A stretch of 64,000 bases of DNA from positions 62,001 through 126,000 of the forward strand of contig NZ_JAIVFT010000004.1 in the NCBI RefSeq assembly GCF_020829665.1. The letters run 5' to 3'. Of this stretch, positions 34,499 through 44,401 are shown piece by piece. The notes under the pieces are model-generated. The model ran no database searches. It saw only the letters and a program-made list of their open reading frames with translations, and was not told where the DNA came from. The first letter of the stretch is position 1; every line of letters begins with the position of its first letter. The DNA comes from Nostoc sp. CHAB 5824 (GTDB taxonomy: Bacteria > Cyanobacteriota > Cyanobacteriia > Cyanobacteriales > Nostocaceae). The translations under genes and the position numbers were made by a program.

Positions 34499-35509
34499 AT
34501 GTATAATTCAGAAGCAGCTTTGGAAAAAGCAAGAGTGCGTGTAGGTTTAGTCGGTACTGGATATGCGGCAAAGCTTCGAGCTGAAGCATTGCTCCATAAT
34601 GAGGGAATGCGATCGCAGTTAATAGCAGCTGTTGGTCATACCGCAGAAAAAAGAGAAACCTTTGCCAAAGAGTACGAAATTGAAGCGTTGAGTTCTTGGC
34701 AAGAGCTAGTAGAGCGCCAAGATATAGACCTAGTGGTGATTTCTACTATCAATCGAGATCATGGTGCGATCGCTCGTGCAGCACTTACCAACGGCAAACA
34801 TGTAATTGTAGAATATCCTCTTTCGTTAGATGTAGTCGAAGCTGAGGAACTAATTGCCTTAGCCAAAGCACAACAAAAACTTCTGCACGTTGAACATTTG
34901 GAACTTTTGGGTGGTTTGCATCAAGCCTTAAAGAAAAACTTAGCTAAAATTGGTGAGGTGTTTTATGTTCGCTACAGCACCATCAATCCCCAGAATCCTG
35001 CACCCCGCAAATGGACTTATAACCACGAGTTATTCGGCTTTCCCTTAAAAGGTGCGCTGTCTCGCTTACATCGTCTCACAGATTTATTTGGTAAAGTATT
35101 TACTGTCAACTGTCACCAGAGATATTGGGAAATAGAACCGGAATACTACCAAAGCTGTTTCTGCACTAGTGAATTATCCTTTAACAGTGGACTTTTAGCC
35201 CAAATAGTTTATGGCAAAGGCGAAAGTATTTGGCAATCAGAACGCAAGTTTGAAGTTCACGGTGAAAAAGGTGGTTTAATTTTTGATGGTGACACAGGAA
35301 TTTTCATCCAGCCAGGGGAAACAACACCTATAGAGGTTGGTCCTCGCCGGGGTTTGTTCGCCAAAGACACGAGTATGGTGTTAGACCATCTTTTTGATGG
35401 CACTCCTTTGTATGTTACCCCAGAGGAAAGCTTGTATACCCTAAAGGTTGCTGATGCTGCACAAAGGGCTGCACAGACAGGGTTAACTATGTTTATGAAA
35501 GATATCTAG
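34499..35509 (+). CDS. bvdR: Biliverdin reductase (Gfo/Idh/MocA fold)
   Basis: 336 residues from the ATG at 34499. Rossmann motif VRVGLVGTGYAAKLRAEALL, then VISTINRDHGAIARAAL, EYPLSLD, and the stretch HVEHLELLGGLHQALKKN, IGEVFYVRYSTINPQNPAPR and FGFPLKGALSRLHRLTDLFG, which I recognise as characteristic of cyanobacterial BvdR. It reduces biliverdin to bilirubin with NAD(P)H and influences phycobiliprotein assembly. Map and a GNAT gene follow closely. An upstream ATG at 34466 would add 11 residues. Confidence 0.86.
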   Translation: MYNSEAALEKARVRVGLVGTGYAAKLRAEALLHNEGMRSQLIAAVGHTAEKRETFAKEYEIEALSSWQELVERQDIDLVVISTINRDHGAIARAALTNGKHVIVEYPLSLDVVEAEELIALAKAQQKLLHVEHLELLGGLHQALKKNLAKIGEVFYVRYSTINPQNPAPRKWTYNHELFGFPLKGALSRLHRLTDLFGKVFTVNCHQRYWEIEPEYYQSCFCTSELSFNSGLLAQIVYGKGESIWQSERKFEVHGEKGGLIFDGDTGIFIQPGETTPIEVGPRRGLFAKDTSMVLDHLFDGTPLYVTPEESLYTLKVADAAQRAAQTGLTMFMKDI

Positions 35510-35519
35510 ATAAAAGTTA

Positions 35520-36305
35520 ATGAAAACCGAACTAATTGTTATTTTATCCCAACGAGAATTAGACAAAATGCGTCAAGCTGGGCGTTTAGCAGCTAAACTT
35601 CTCCAGCATCTCGAACCGTTCGTGAAGCCAGGGGTTAGCACTCTTGAACTAAATGATGAAGCCGAACGTTGGACGCAAGCGCATGGAGCAAAAAGCGCAC
35701 CTCTTGGTTATAAGGGCTATCCTAAATCAATTTGCACCAGTGTAAATGAGGTAATCTGTCACGGCATTCCCAATGCCAAGCAAATTCTCAAGGATGGTGA
35801 CATTATTAATATTGATGTGACGCCGATTGTTGAGGGTTACCACGGCGATACATCTAAGACATTCTTTGTCGGCACTCCTTCCCCAAAAACGAGGAAATTG
35901 GTAGAGGTGACAGAGGAGTGTTTGCGCTTGGGTATTGCTGAAGTTAAACCTGGGGCACGCATTGGAGACATTGGTGCAGCTATTCAAGAGTATGCTGAAG
36001 GACAAGGCTTTTCTGTAGTGCGAGATTTCGTTGGACACGGTATCAGTAACGTTTTCCACACTGCGCCGGATGTTCCCCACTATGGCATACGCGGTAAGGG
36101 CAAGCGCCTCAGACCAGGGATGGTTTTTACTATTGAGCCAATGATTAACGAAGGTACTTACGAAGTCGAGGTTCTGGGCGATAAATGGACTGCTGTAACG
36201 CGCGATCGCAAGCTTTCTGCTCAATGTGAGCATACCCTAGCTGTAACTGAAGATGGCGTTGAAATCCTCACCCTACCTGAAGGCAAGAATTATTGGGCTG
36301 TATGA
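35520..36305 (+). CDS. map: Methionine aminopeptidase, type I
   Basis: 261 residues. All five metal ligands can be placed: D99 and D110 (NIDVTPIVEGYHGDTSKTF), H173 (FVGHGI), E206 (FTIEPMI) and E237 (QCEHTLAV). It removes the initiator Met from new proteins. It starts 10 bp after bvdR and its TGA overlaps the next ATG (ATGA). No N-terminal zinc-finger or extension is present. Cyanobacteria usually have several map paralogues. Confidence 0.95.
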   Translation: MKTELIVILSQRELDKMRQAGRLAAKLLQHLEPFVKPGVSTLELNDEAERWTQAHGAKSAPLGYKGYPKSICTSVNEVICHGIPNAKQILKDGDIINIDVTPIVEGYHGDTSKTFFVGTPSPKTRKLVEVTEECLRLGIAEVKPGARIGDIGAAIQEYAEGQGFSVVRDFVGHGISNVFHTAPDVPHYGIRGKGKRLRPGMVFTIEPMINEGTYEVEVLGDKWTAVTRDRKLSAQCEHTLAVTEDGVEILTLPEGKNYWAV

Positions 36306-36841
36306 CAACAGACTATGAAAAAACTCCTTTCGTTTGGGAGGAACCAAAGCCAGTAATCCCAGTTCCTCAAAGACTTATATTTCGTTCGCTCAACGATGTT
36401 AGTATAGAAGATTTTACTGCTGCCGTCAGCTCTGCTATGAGTTCATCATTAGACAGAAGCGATCAAAAAACAGTTAGAGAATTGGGAGCAGATGAGGCGG
36501 CAGCAAAGTTAATGGCACAAGTCAGCAATGACTTTGATTATGAACCACAATGGTGGCAACTTGGCTATAACAATATAGGTGAACTAGTCGGGTTTATCCA
36601 ACCAGTAATATATCGCGGATGTCGCAAAGAGAATTTGGAAGAAGGCACAATCTACTATATTGGTGTTGTCCCCAAGCAGCGAGGGAAGCGTTACATTTAC
36701 GACCTTCTGTGCCAAGCCACCCATCTTCTGCAAAAAATTGGTGTTTGGCAGATATTTTGTGATACAGATGTCCTCAATGCACCAATGATTAGAGCCTTCC
36801 AAGATGTCGGTTATCACCAGTTTAGTTCACCCTGGCAATAG
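36302..36841 (+). CDS. GNAT-family N-acetyltransferase
   Basis: 179 residues from the ATG at 36302, which overlaps the map stop as ATGA. The GNAT core is seen in IGELVGFIQPVIYRGC, TIYYIGVVPKQRGKRYIYDL (acetyl-CoA loop, QRGKRY in place of the usual QxxGxG/A) and MIRAFQDVGYHQFSSPWQ. The substrate is unknown. Coupling to map suggests, without proof, a link to N-terminal protein processing. Confidence 0.8.
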   Translation: MTTDYEKTPFVWEEPKPVIPVPQRLIFRSLNDVSIEDFTAAVSSAMSSSLDRSDQKTVRELGADEAAAKLMAQVSNDFDYEPQWWQLGYNNIGELVGFIQPVIYRGCRKENLEEGTIYYIGVVPKQRGKRYIYDLLCQATHLLQKIGVWQIFCDTDVLNAPMIRAFQDVGYHQFSSPWQ

Positions 36842-36964
36842 CATATATGCTGGCTGCTCCCCAATCACAAGATGTAGGATTTGGCATGATTACTTCTAGT
36901 GGCAGTTTTATGTTCATTAAGCTGCTCTCAACTTGCCTTGGTTTATTCCTATGAAATGCCTGAT

Positions 36965-37366
36965 TAATTAGGTCAAAATTCAGTCTTTAGACCTGATGTT
37001 GTGATTCTTGATCAGACGGCTTTGGCGAATGAACCATTATGGAAAACTGAGTCAGTGATTACACTAGGTAATTCTGTTAAATTTGTAGCAGGGTTTGTCA
37101 GCACCAATTTGCAGAATGACTATGCCCGGAAAGTAGAAGACTACGAAGCTTTAGGCATTGGGGAGTATTGGATCGCAGATTATCTAGGGATAGGAGGCAA
37201 ACGCTACATCGGCTTATCCAAACAACCTGCGATCGCGATTTATCAGTTAGTCGATGGAACTTATCAAGGACAACAGTTTAGGGGAACAGAACGCCTCATA
37301 TCCCAAACATTTCCAGACCTGAATTTGACCGCAGAACAGGTATTTATCGCGGGTCGCTATAGCTAG
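36965..37366 (+). pseudogene. Uma2 family protein, N-terminally truncated
   Basis: The open frame from 36965 (just after TAA) reads SVFRPDVVILDQTALANEPL, VKFVAGFVSTNLQNDYARKV, EDYEALGIGEYWIADYLGIG, and ends FIAGRYS. These are the central and C-terminal Uma2 motifs (RPDVV, VSTNxxxDYxxKxxDYxxxGIxEYW). The first 60 or so residues and the start codon are missing; only an internal ATG at 37001 is available. Probably inactive. Confidence 0.75.
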
Positions 37367-37438
37367 AGATTGGGGAACAAGTGGCGCTGTGTGGGGTTAA
37401 GTATTTAAACTGCTTAAAGGTATCCAAAATTAATCTAA

Positions 37439-38791
37439 CTATCTTCCCAACTTATTGGGAATACCTTCACAACCGCCGGGAATAGTGGCTCTAGTTTTTT
37501 CACCACCCCAAGCACAACAGTAGTTACGTGCAGACTCAGACATACGCTGTACATTCGTAAAATCGGCATTTTCCACCACAGCACCAGTGTGTTCGCCCGT
37601 TTGATAATCTGGTCGTTCAGTGCGACTACGGGGTGATGCTTTATCCACTACACCGTAGAATAGGCGAATCCCGTTGATGTCAGCATCACTGAGATTAGCA
37701 TTATATAAAATTGTGCGGCAGAGGTTAGCTTTTACTAAATCACAACCGCTCAGATTAGCACGGACAAGATTAGCTTCACTTAGGTCAGTCCAACGTAAAT
37801 CAGTACCAGAAAGGTCGGCTGCGGCTAGTGTTACGCCTAAATCGATGACACGCACACCTTCCAGACGGTCTTCTGCATATCCACCAGTCCCATCGAGGAT
37901 GGCTCGACCTAATAGCCGATCGCGTTTTAGGGGCGAGAGCAACTTGGAACGTGAGAGAAAGCGGAGAATTTTCGCTTTACCACTGCCATCGACACTACTC
38001 AAAATGGCCGCAGTGCGTCCTTCAGCGATCGCTCTTTCTTGGGGCCAATCTTCTAATAACCCTTCTTCATCTAATACCAAGTCTGAAACACCTTGGAAAT
38101 AGGAATCAATTGTCTGCTGCTGGGTGATAATGTTTTGCTGAACTGTGAGTAGGTTTTGCTGAATTGTCAAGTCTTTGGAAATGACATATTGTCGCCACGC
38201 CACGTAAACGGCGATGATGGCGATGAGAATTTGTCCCAAAGCGCCAAACCATTCTGCCAAGGTTCCAGCAATGTCCCAATTAATCTGGCGTCCCCAAAGC
38301 AGTAAGCGATCGCCTACACCTGTAAACCTGATCAAGCCGATGATGGCTACTATAAGTCCCAAAAAAGCAACAAACAGCGTGCGTTCTTGGGGTGAAAACC
38401 AATCGTCTAAGGCTTTTTGCAACCAAGGCAATAGTATCGCTAGGGATAACAGCAAAGTCATCAGCGTTCCAATAATACCGATGATCCAGTTATTGAGGAT
38501 AACTCCAATGAAGGTGATAGCGATCGCTATTAAAGTAATTAACAATGCCCTCGGCTTAACTATGAATTGTTTAGTAGTGGGTTGCTGAAAGTCAGAACGG
38601 GCTTGTTTGAGAGCAGTTGTATGTTGCGGAGATTGCAAAGACCCAATCGCCGCTAGGGCTTGTTGTGTCGCTAGTGTTTCTGGGGTTAGGTTATCCTCGC
38701 TTGCACTATCGTCAAAGTCATCCGGTTGCAAATCGTTTTCGGGGATTGGTTCTGGGGTTGGTAGATTAGAGGAATTGGATTCAATCGTCAT
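37439..38791 (-). CDS. Membrane protein with C-terminal pentapeptide repeats
   Basis: 450 residues. An acidic Pro/Ser-rich head (1-75) is followed by four hydrophobic segments (from LLITLIAIAITFIGVILNNW to ILIAIIAVYVAWRQYVI), then a Gln-rich coiled coil (LTIQQNLLTVQQNIITQQQT). After a DGSGKAKILRFLSRS-type region come pentapeptides (AADLSGTDLRWTDLSEANLV, RANLSGCDLVKANLCR). The end has a Cys/Trp/Gly patch. This arrangement is common in filamentous cyanobacteria; the function is unknown. Confidence 0.75.
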   Translation of the reverse strand: MTIESNSSNLPTPEPIPENDLQPDDFDDSASEDNLTPETLATQQALAAIGSLQSPQHTTALKQARSDFQQPTTKQFIVKPRALLITLIAIAITFIGVILNNWIIGIIGTLMTLLLSLAILLPWLQKALDDWFSPQERTLFVAFLGLIVAIIGLIRFTGVGDRLLLWGRQINWDIAGTLAEWFGALGQILIAIIAVYVAWRQYVISKDLTIQQNLLTVQQNIITQQQTIDSYFQGVSDLVLDEEGLLEDWPQERAIAEGRTAAILSSVDGSGKAKILRFLSRSKLLSPLKRDRLLGRAILDGTGGYAEDRLEGVRVIDLGVTLAAADLSGTDLRWTDLSEANLVRANLSGCDLVKANLCRTILYNANLSDADINGIRLFYGVVDKASPRSRTERPDYQTGEHTGAVVENADFTNVQRMSESARNYCCAWGGEKTRATIPGGCEGIPNKLGR

Positions 38792-39113
38792 GTTTTCTAT
38801 TTTGCCCCAGCAGATTCAGTTCAACATCTGTTTTATCAGAAATTGCACTAAACCAAAAACGAAATAACTGTATTCGATGCAGCTGAGAAAGACTAAATTT
38901 AACAGTTTTCAATTGCGTGAAGTATACACAATTTGTAGAAGCATCGATTTCCAAATAGAAAAAGCTCTAATATACAGCAGTTTGCAAGTAACTAAGGTAC
39001 AAAATGCAGAACTCACGCATCAGAGATAAAGAGTTTCTACCTCCTACCTCCAGCAAGAACTGCCTCAAAACCCCTAGTTTTGTACTTCATACGAAATAAA
39101 ACTGCTCTATATG

Positions 39114-39173
39114 TTGTGGGGTGGGCGTCTTGCCCGCTCTAATTGATGAGCGTGCAGGATGTCCACCCCACAA
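39114..39173. repeat. Long inverted repeat (hairpin element) downstream of chlP
   Basis: TTGTGGGGTGG (39114-39124) pairs with CCACCCCACAA (39163-39173), and the inside (GCGTCTTGCCCGCTC / GAGCGTGCAGGATGT) pairs imperfectly. It lies 46 bp past the chlP stop and could act as a terminator; similar hairpins are dispersed in Nostoc genomes. The rest of 38792-39113 shows nothing. Confidence 0.6.
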
Positions 39174-39218
39174 AATTGGGTAATTTATTTGTTGGAATTT
39201 CCAGTCCTTTGCACTCAC

Positions 39219-40439
39219 CTAAGGTGCAAGGGCATTACCCCGAATTAGGCTACCAATGGTTTTGGCAGTAATTTTTAGTTGGGTGATAGGATTAGCTGGG
39301 ACAACCGTTTTATACAGATAGCTATCGAATGTTAGCCGCTGTACATCGAGGTCATCGCACATCTCCACAAACGCCTCACGGGTGGCGTTGGAACGATAGA
39401 ACACACTTTGCAGAATGTCCAACACCTTATAAGTGAGTCCGTATCTTTTATCCCAACGCTTCAGATAAACCTTGAGGTCATCTTCTGTAGGAATACGGCT
39501 ACCACTGTTAGATGTTTCTACAATGGTTTCGGCACACATCCGCCCAGATTTAGCGGCAAAATAAATACCTTCACCAGAGGACTTGGTAACGTAACCAGCA
39601 GCATCTCCCACCAAAGCTATGCGACCAACAACACGACGAGGACGGGGATGTTCAGGAATCGGGTGTGCTTCTACTTTGATGATTTTACCGCCTGCCAGTT
39701 TCTCGGAAGCACGAGCGCGGATACCCGCTTGTAACTGTTTGATGCTGGCTTTATTGACATGCATCGTACCTGTACCGACAGCTACGTGGTCATATTTGGG
39801 GAAAACCCAAGCGTAGAAGTCAGTAGAAACGTCATCACCGACATACATTTCGGCAAGATCGTTATAGTAGGCCATTTTGTCTTCGGGTAAGCGAATTCGC
39901 TCTTGGAAAGCGATCGCATAATTGTAATCCCCAGCGTCCATTTCTTTAGCAACGCGGGAATTAGCCCCATCTGCCCCAATGATTAGATCCACCTTCAGGG
40001 TTTTGGCAATACCCTGTGCGCCACCTTCTGTATGGTCAACGTAATGGATGGTATAGGGATCAGTATTGTTTCCTGGTATATCAAGTTTATGAACAGTTGC
40101 ATTAATTAAATTTGCGCCGACTTTTGCCGCCCGATCCCGCAAAAAGCCATCTAGCACTTCCCGGCGGCACATTCCTATATATTCTTCTTCATTTACCAGA
40201 TTGATATCAACCTCACGATTGGAAGGCGAAATCATTTTCATCTTCCGTACCCGGCGATCAATAATCTCTGGTGGTAAGTCAAACTCGCCCACCATACACA
40301 GGGGAATTGCACCCCCACAAGGCTTCGCATTGTCTAACTTCCGCTCAAACAGATAGGTTTCAATCCCAGAGGCTGCCAGTGTTTCAGCGGCAGATGAACC
40401 AGCAGGGCCTGACCCAATAACAGCAACCCGTAGTGTCAA
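39219..40439 (-). CDS. chlP: Geranylgeranyl diphosphate/geranylgeranyl-bacteriochlorophyllide reductase ChlP
   Basis: 406 residues. FAD-binding motif VAVIGSGPAGSSAAETLA, then ERKLDNAKPCGGAIPLCM, MCRREVLDGFLRDRAAK, LIIGADGANSRVAKEM, RIALVGDAAGYVTKSSGEGI. It reduces geranylgeranyl groups to phytyl for chlorophyll and tocopherol. The start is a TTG at 40439: GGGAGAAAG lies 6-14 bp upstream and the residue run then begins directly at TLRVAVIG. The frame stays open to a TTG at 40454, but that codon overlaps the ribosome site. Confidence 0.93.
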   Translation of the reverse strand: MTLRVAVIGSGPAGSSAAETLAASGIETYLFERKLDNAKPCGGAIPLCMVGEFDLPPEIIDRRVRKMKMISPSNREVDINLVNEEEYIGMCRREVLDGFLRDRAAKVGANLINATVHKLDIPGNNTDPYTIHYVDHTEGGAQGIAKTLKVDLIIGADGANSRVAKEMDAGDYNYAIAFQERIRLPEDKMAYYNDLAEMYVGDDVSTDFYAWVFPKYDHVAVGTGTMHVNKASIKQLQAGIRARASEKLAGGKIIKVEAHPIPEHPRPRRVVGRIALVGDAAGYVTKSSGEGIYFAAKSGRMCAETIVETSNSGSRIPTEDDLKVYLKRWDKRYGLTYKVLDILQSVFYRSNATREAFVEMCDDLDVQRLTFDSYLYKTVVPANPITQLKITAKTIGSLIRGNALAP

Positions 40440-40643
40440 AGGTCTTTCTCCCAATCTTCACATTTACCGAGAGCATACTACCACGGTCTTTCTGGTGATT
40501 TGGCGCTTTACCTTCAGGTTTCTACTGAAATGCAATATTCCTTAATGTTTCGATACAAAAAGCGAGATTGGGAATGGAGAATTTGGTTAATGAAAAATTT
40601 ACAGGATAATTTTTGTAAACCAACCCAATTACCACCTGTAATA

Positions 40644-41222
40644 TTAATCGTTGTAAGGTTGTGGATCGAGAATCTCTATATCACCTGGTGATATTTCCCT
40701 CAGTCCACCAGTTGGATATAAGTCTTCTGGATTGAGAATTTCAACGATTATTTTAGAACCATGACTACCCAATTGATATCCACCAAAAACTGCATATTCA
40801 CCTGTACTCTTGATTCTTAAAATTAACTTGTAAACTTGCCCTGAAGTCTTAACAGCTTTGTACTCTCCACCTAACATCTGTTTCTCCTTATTCAAAAGCT
40901 CTTTTAGCAATTTTGCAGCCTGATCATTACCTTTTGGTAAAAATTTGGGCAACCAGTATGAAGCTTTACGTACTTCCTGAGGATATTCTGATAACTTGTC
41001 AGATAGGATGGCCATAACACGTCGGAAGCCAAGACGCGGGAGTAAATACTTTACCCAAAGTTCTATTTCACTAGCATTTGCTTCTGCTACTCCTCGCTCA
41101 AACAGAATCTCAAAGTATTTTTTATTCTTCAGTATGGCATTAGCTAACTTTAGACCGATGACAGAATCTCGATCTAAGATAGCGTTAATCTCATCGAACT
41201 GAGCTTCCTCTGGCAAACTCAT
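40644..41222 (-). CDS. Hypothetical protein
   Basis: 192 residues, no signal peptide or membrane segment. The first 120 are helical (AILDRDSVIGLKLANAILKN, EIELWVKYLLPRLGFRRVMA) and the last 70 are strand-rich (SGQVYKLILRIKSTGEYAVF, GSKIIVEILNPEDLYPTGG). I recognise no family. Its ATG overlaps the stop of a 21-codon upstream frame (41219-41284). Confidence 0.6.
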   Translation of the reverse strand: MSLPEEAQFDEINAILDRDSVIGLKLANAILKNKKYFEILFERGVAEANASEIELWVKYLLPRLGFRRVMAILSDKLSEYPQEVRKASYWLPKFLPKGNDQAAKLLKELLNKEKQMLGGEYKAVKTSGQVYKLILRIKSTGEYAVFGGYQLGSHGSKIIVEILNPEDLYPTGGLREISPGDIEILDPQPYND

Positions 41223-41284
41223 CGCCTCTTTTGTAAAGCTTTATGGTCTTCAAAATCTTTATCAATAATAAATCGGCTAATCAT
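41219..41284 (-). CDS. Possible 21-residue upstream open reading frame
   Basis: ATG at 41282-41284 gives MISRFIIDKDFEDHKALQKR R, stop TGA at 41219-41221, which overlaps the downstream ATG as ATGA. The overlap suggests translational coupling or a leader peptide, but so short a frame could be chance. Confidence 0.25.
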   Translation of the reverse strand: MISRFIIDKDFEDHKALQKRR

Positions 41285-41717
41285 ATTCTTTATACCTATT
41301 AATATCTAATAATATTTATGATCCGATTTAATTACACCCCAATGTTACCAAATGCCATCTTCTATCTATCATTGGAGAAGGCTCTACGAATAAACACTAT
41401 CCCTTCTAGAGTGACAATAAAATTATAGACTCCTGATGCGGTGCGTTCTTCGCGTTTGTATCTAACCTCTCGCTATTTTCCTTGCTTAAGAACAAGCCGC
41501 GATCTTTGGATGATTTTTGGCGAGTCTTTGGGAAACAGGTTAGGGAATATCTTCAACCCCAAGGTTCCTCACACTTTGCTCCTCATTGTAGCTTCCTCGA
41601 CTGCGGCAACTGTCGTAATTAAATATTGTTCATCTATTAAATAATTATGTATGGTATATGTAAGACACGGTAATCCTAGCAGGGAACTGTAGATTTAGTT
41701 GCAGAGGTATAGCGGCA
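41285..41717. other. 433-bp intergenic region
   Basis: No gene seen. One stretch (about 41430-41640) is less AT-rich and may be decayed coding sequence, but no frame shows a recognisable motif. Confidence 0.3.
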
Positions 41718-42734
41718 GTGGGTATAGTAGTTGAAAATGTCTCTAAACAATTCGGGAGTTTCAAGGCAGTTGATCAGGTCAGCCTGGAAATTAAGAGTGG
41801 TTCACTAGTTGCGTTGCTCGGGCCATCGGGATCAGGTAAATCTACGCTACTACGGTTAATTTCAGGTTTAGAAATGCCAGATAGCGGCAAAATCCTGCTT
41901 ACCGGTAAAGACGCTACATACCAAAGCGTGCAACAGCGCAATATTGGGTTTGTGTTTCAGCACTATGCCCTATTTAAGCATCTGACTGTCAGGCAAAATA
42001 TTGCCTTTGGCTTAGAAATTCGTAAGGCACAGCCAAAGAAAATTAAGGGACGGGTAGAACAGTTACTGGAATTGGTGCAATTGAGTGGACTAGGCGATCG
42101 CTATCCATCACAACTTTCTGGTGGTCAAAGACAACGGGTAGCATTAGCAAGGGCACTGGCAGTAGAACCCGAAGTATTACTACTAGATGAACCCTTTGGC
42201 GCACTCGATGCTAAAGTCCGTAAAGACTTACGGGCGTGGTTACGCAACCTCCATGATGAGGTTCATGTTACCACGGTTTTCGTCACCCACGACCAAGAGG
42301 AAGCAATGGAAGTCTCCGATGAAGTTGTGGTTATGAATAAAGGACGTGTGGAACAGGTGGGGACACCAGCAGAAATTTACGATAATCCTGCCACCGCATT
42401 TGTAATGAGCTTCATTGGTCCGGTGAATGTGTTACCTAGCAGCTCGAAGATTTTTCAAAGTAGCGGATTTGATGCGCCACACCCACAAGTATTTTTGCGG
42501 CCGCAAGATGTGATTTTGGAAAAGGTTGCCAACGGTGCCACTACGGCTGCTACAGTGAGCCGTTTGATACATTTGGGTTGGGAAATTCAGGTGGAATTAA
42601 CTTTCGATGACGGACAAGTGGTGATGGCGCATTTAACACGCGATCGCTTTAACCAATTAGAATTAGAACCGAAACAGCGGGTGTATGTGAAGCCAAAGGA
42701 TGCAAAGTCCTTCCCACTATCTTATTCAATTTAG
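41718..42734 (+). CDS. cysA: Sulfate/thiosulfate ABC transporter ATP-binding protein
   Basis: 338 residues, GTG start. Walker [18 protein letters not shown]-loop [14 protein letters not shown], signature [16 protein letters not shown], Walker [21 protein letters not shown] and H-loop [12 protein letters not shown]. After residue 235 a TOBE-like domain has [11 protein letters not shown] and [14 protein letters not shown], typical of CysA. It energises sulfate uptake. No cysTW or binding-protein gene is adjacent in the window, so cysA stands apart here. Confidence 0.9.
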   Translation: MGIVVENVSKQFGSFKAVDQVSLEIKSGSLVALLGPSGSGKSTLLRLISGLEMPDSGKILLTGKDATYQSVQQRNIGFVFQHYALFKHLTVRQNIAFGLEIRKAQPKKIKGRVEQLLELVQLSGLGDRYPSQLSGGQRQRVALARALAVEPEVLLLDEPFGALDAKVRKDLRAWLRNLHDEVHVTTVFVTHDQEEAMEVSDEVVVMNKGRVEQVGTPAEIYDNPATAFVMSFIGPVNVLPSSSKIFQSSGFDAPHPQVFLRPQDVILEKVANGATTAATVSRLIHLGWEIQVELTFDDGQVVMAHLTRDRFNQLELEPKQRVYVKPKDAKSFPLSYSI

Positions 42735-42869
42735 TTGGCAGTATGTAAGTATTTATGCTTGCTGCTTTAGATCGCACCATAAAAGCGTTGCCAGAATATT
42801 TGCCAAATCCACCAGTAACCTGTGTAATCAGAGATGCTGATCAGATAGTTGCACAAAGGATATACGGAA

Positions 42870-42902
42870 GCACCAGCACAGTATTCATACTGAGGCTGGT
42901 GC
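42870..42902 (+). terminator. Terminator hairpin after cysA
   Basis: GCACCAGC (42870-42877) pairs with GCTGGTGC (42895-42902), and CAGTAT/ATACTG pairs inside. GCTGGCTTTTCAC follows. Located 135 bp past cysA. Confidence 0.65.
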
Positions 42903-42988
42903 GCTGGCTTTTCACTCATTTCTTGTGAGGATTAATTTAATCCTCTAACATTCGACTTTCTACATCGCACCGCTTATATCTGCCTTTA

Positions 42989-43597
42989 CTAACAACGAGT
43001 AAAAGTAAACCTAATTCTATAAATCCCATTAAATCCAATTTGGGTTCGCTGCCCCACAGCTACATTTGTGGCACGCGCTATCAAAGTTGTGTTGATACCG
43101 AAAACCGAATTCACTGGGTTAGCACACGCGTCTATTGTATCTCCTGTAATAGCTACATCTTTTACCCATCCACCTGAAGAGCCAGACGGGAAGTTTGCGT
43201 TTAGATCATTCCTAGATGGAATTACTTTCCCTTGAAACACTGGTCTAACCCTTAGGGCAGCACTGCCTCCCTGAGGCACATTTGTAGAACCAGAATACCT
43301 GAGGTTAATGGGCTGAACTTTGTAGCCCTTAGGTACATTAAGCCCAATTCTGAGATTACAAGATTGTGATACAACCTTAGGAGATAAAGCTGTAGCCTGA
43401 AATCGAGGGAAAGTTACAGACAGAGTATTTCCTACCAAACTTATTTGGGCATTTCCCGATGGACAGCCATTTCCGAAAACAGTTACTGGAACACTTTCAA
43501 ACTGAAATCCTTGTGTTTGGGCCTGTGCCTGAGATAAACTGACAAAATTTAAACTCAGCAACGTCAAACTGGAAATAAGAGCACTTAAAACTTTCAT
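42989..43597 (-). CDS. DUF4360-type secreted protein, array copy 1
   Basis: 202 residues from the ATG at 43597, which begins the signal peptide (MKVLSALISSLTLLSLNFVS, then LSQAQAQ). The mature part has GNGCPSGNAQISLVGNTLSV, SQSCNLRIGLNVPKGYKVQP, Cys in DACANPV and a terminal FTRC. The four Cys are conserved across the array. DUF4360 proteins are small exported proteins of unknown role. It is the most diverged of four tandem copies (42989-46944). A start at 43606 is also possible. Confidence 0.8.
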   Translation of the reverse strand: MKVLSALISSLTLLSLNFVSLSQAQAQTQGFQFESVPVTVFGNGCPSGNAQISLVGNTLSVTFPRFQATALSPKVVSQSCNLRIGLNVPKGYKVQPINLRYSGSTNVPQGGSAALRVRPVFQGKVIPSRNDLNANFPSGSSGGWVKDVAITGDTIDACANPVNSVFGINTTLIARATNVAVGQRTQIGFNGIYRIRFTFTRC

Positions 43598-43779
43598 TTC
43601 TTTCATCTCAATTAAGGAGAGCCTATCAGGTTTGTTATCAATACTATGTCTCAAGACACAGAGTCAAAAATTTCTTCAGAGCGATTAGAAGAAATATTTC
43701 GATAAGTTGGTAAAGCAGCTTTAGAGGGATTAGCTTTTGGGAAAAATAAAATGCAAAACTGACTATGCATTTAAAAAAC

Positions 43780-44401
43780 CTAACAAAGATTAAAAGCAAA
43801 CTTTATTTGGAACAATACAGAACTAATTGCTGTGTCTATTTTATCAATTCGGATTTTGGTTTCTTAATTTGCAGGTATACCTCTAGCTTTTGTCGTCAGA
43901 TTTGTATTGATACCAAAAATCGAACTTACTGCATTTTTTCATGCATTTATTGTACCTAATATAATACCTACATCTTTGTTCTAATTACCTGAGAAGCCAG
44001 GTAAAAACGTTGCGTTTGGATTATCAATAGTTTGAAATTCTTGACCTTCAAAAAGTATTTTCACGTTCAGCCTGCGTGAGGCACATTTGCAAAGTCAACA
44101 TACATGGCCTTAATCGGCTGAACGTTCACTCCAGAAGTTACATTAAGGCCGATCCGCAGATTGTAGGATTTTGATACAACTTTAGGAGGTGAAACTTTAA
44201 CTTCAAACTCAGAAAATGTTATTGAAGGAGTATTTCCATTCAAAATTCCCTTTGCTGTTCCGTTTGGGCAACCATTTCCGAAAAAAGTTACTAGACTTTT
44301 TGAAGCTCAAATCTTTGTGTTTGAGCCTGTACCTGAGATAAACCCACAAGATTTGAACTCAGTAGCGTCAAACTGGAAATTAGACCAGTTAAAACTTTCA
44401 T
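43780..44401 (-). pseudogene. DUF4360-type gene, frameshifted array copy 2
   Basis: Starts like its neighbours (ATG at 44401: MKVLTGLISSLTLLSSNLVG). At the site equal to QKVPVTLLGNGCP one base is missing (GTCTAGTAACT against GTTCCAGTAACT), giving an immediate TAG. Further small deletions occur, for example around 44065-44085. The 3' end still encodes a FAFNLC-type terminus before TAG (43780-43782). Confidence 0.8.

Noticed and set aside
36584..36817. Antisense frames inside the GNAT, map and chlP genes
   Set aside because: They are shadows of well-supported genes on the other strand.
42755..42928. 57-codon frame after cysA
   Set aside because: It runs through the terminator hairpin and has no recognisable motif.
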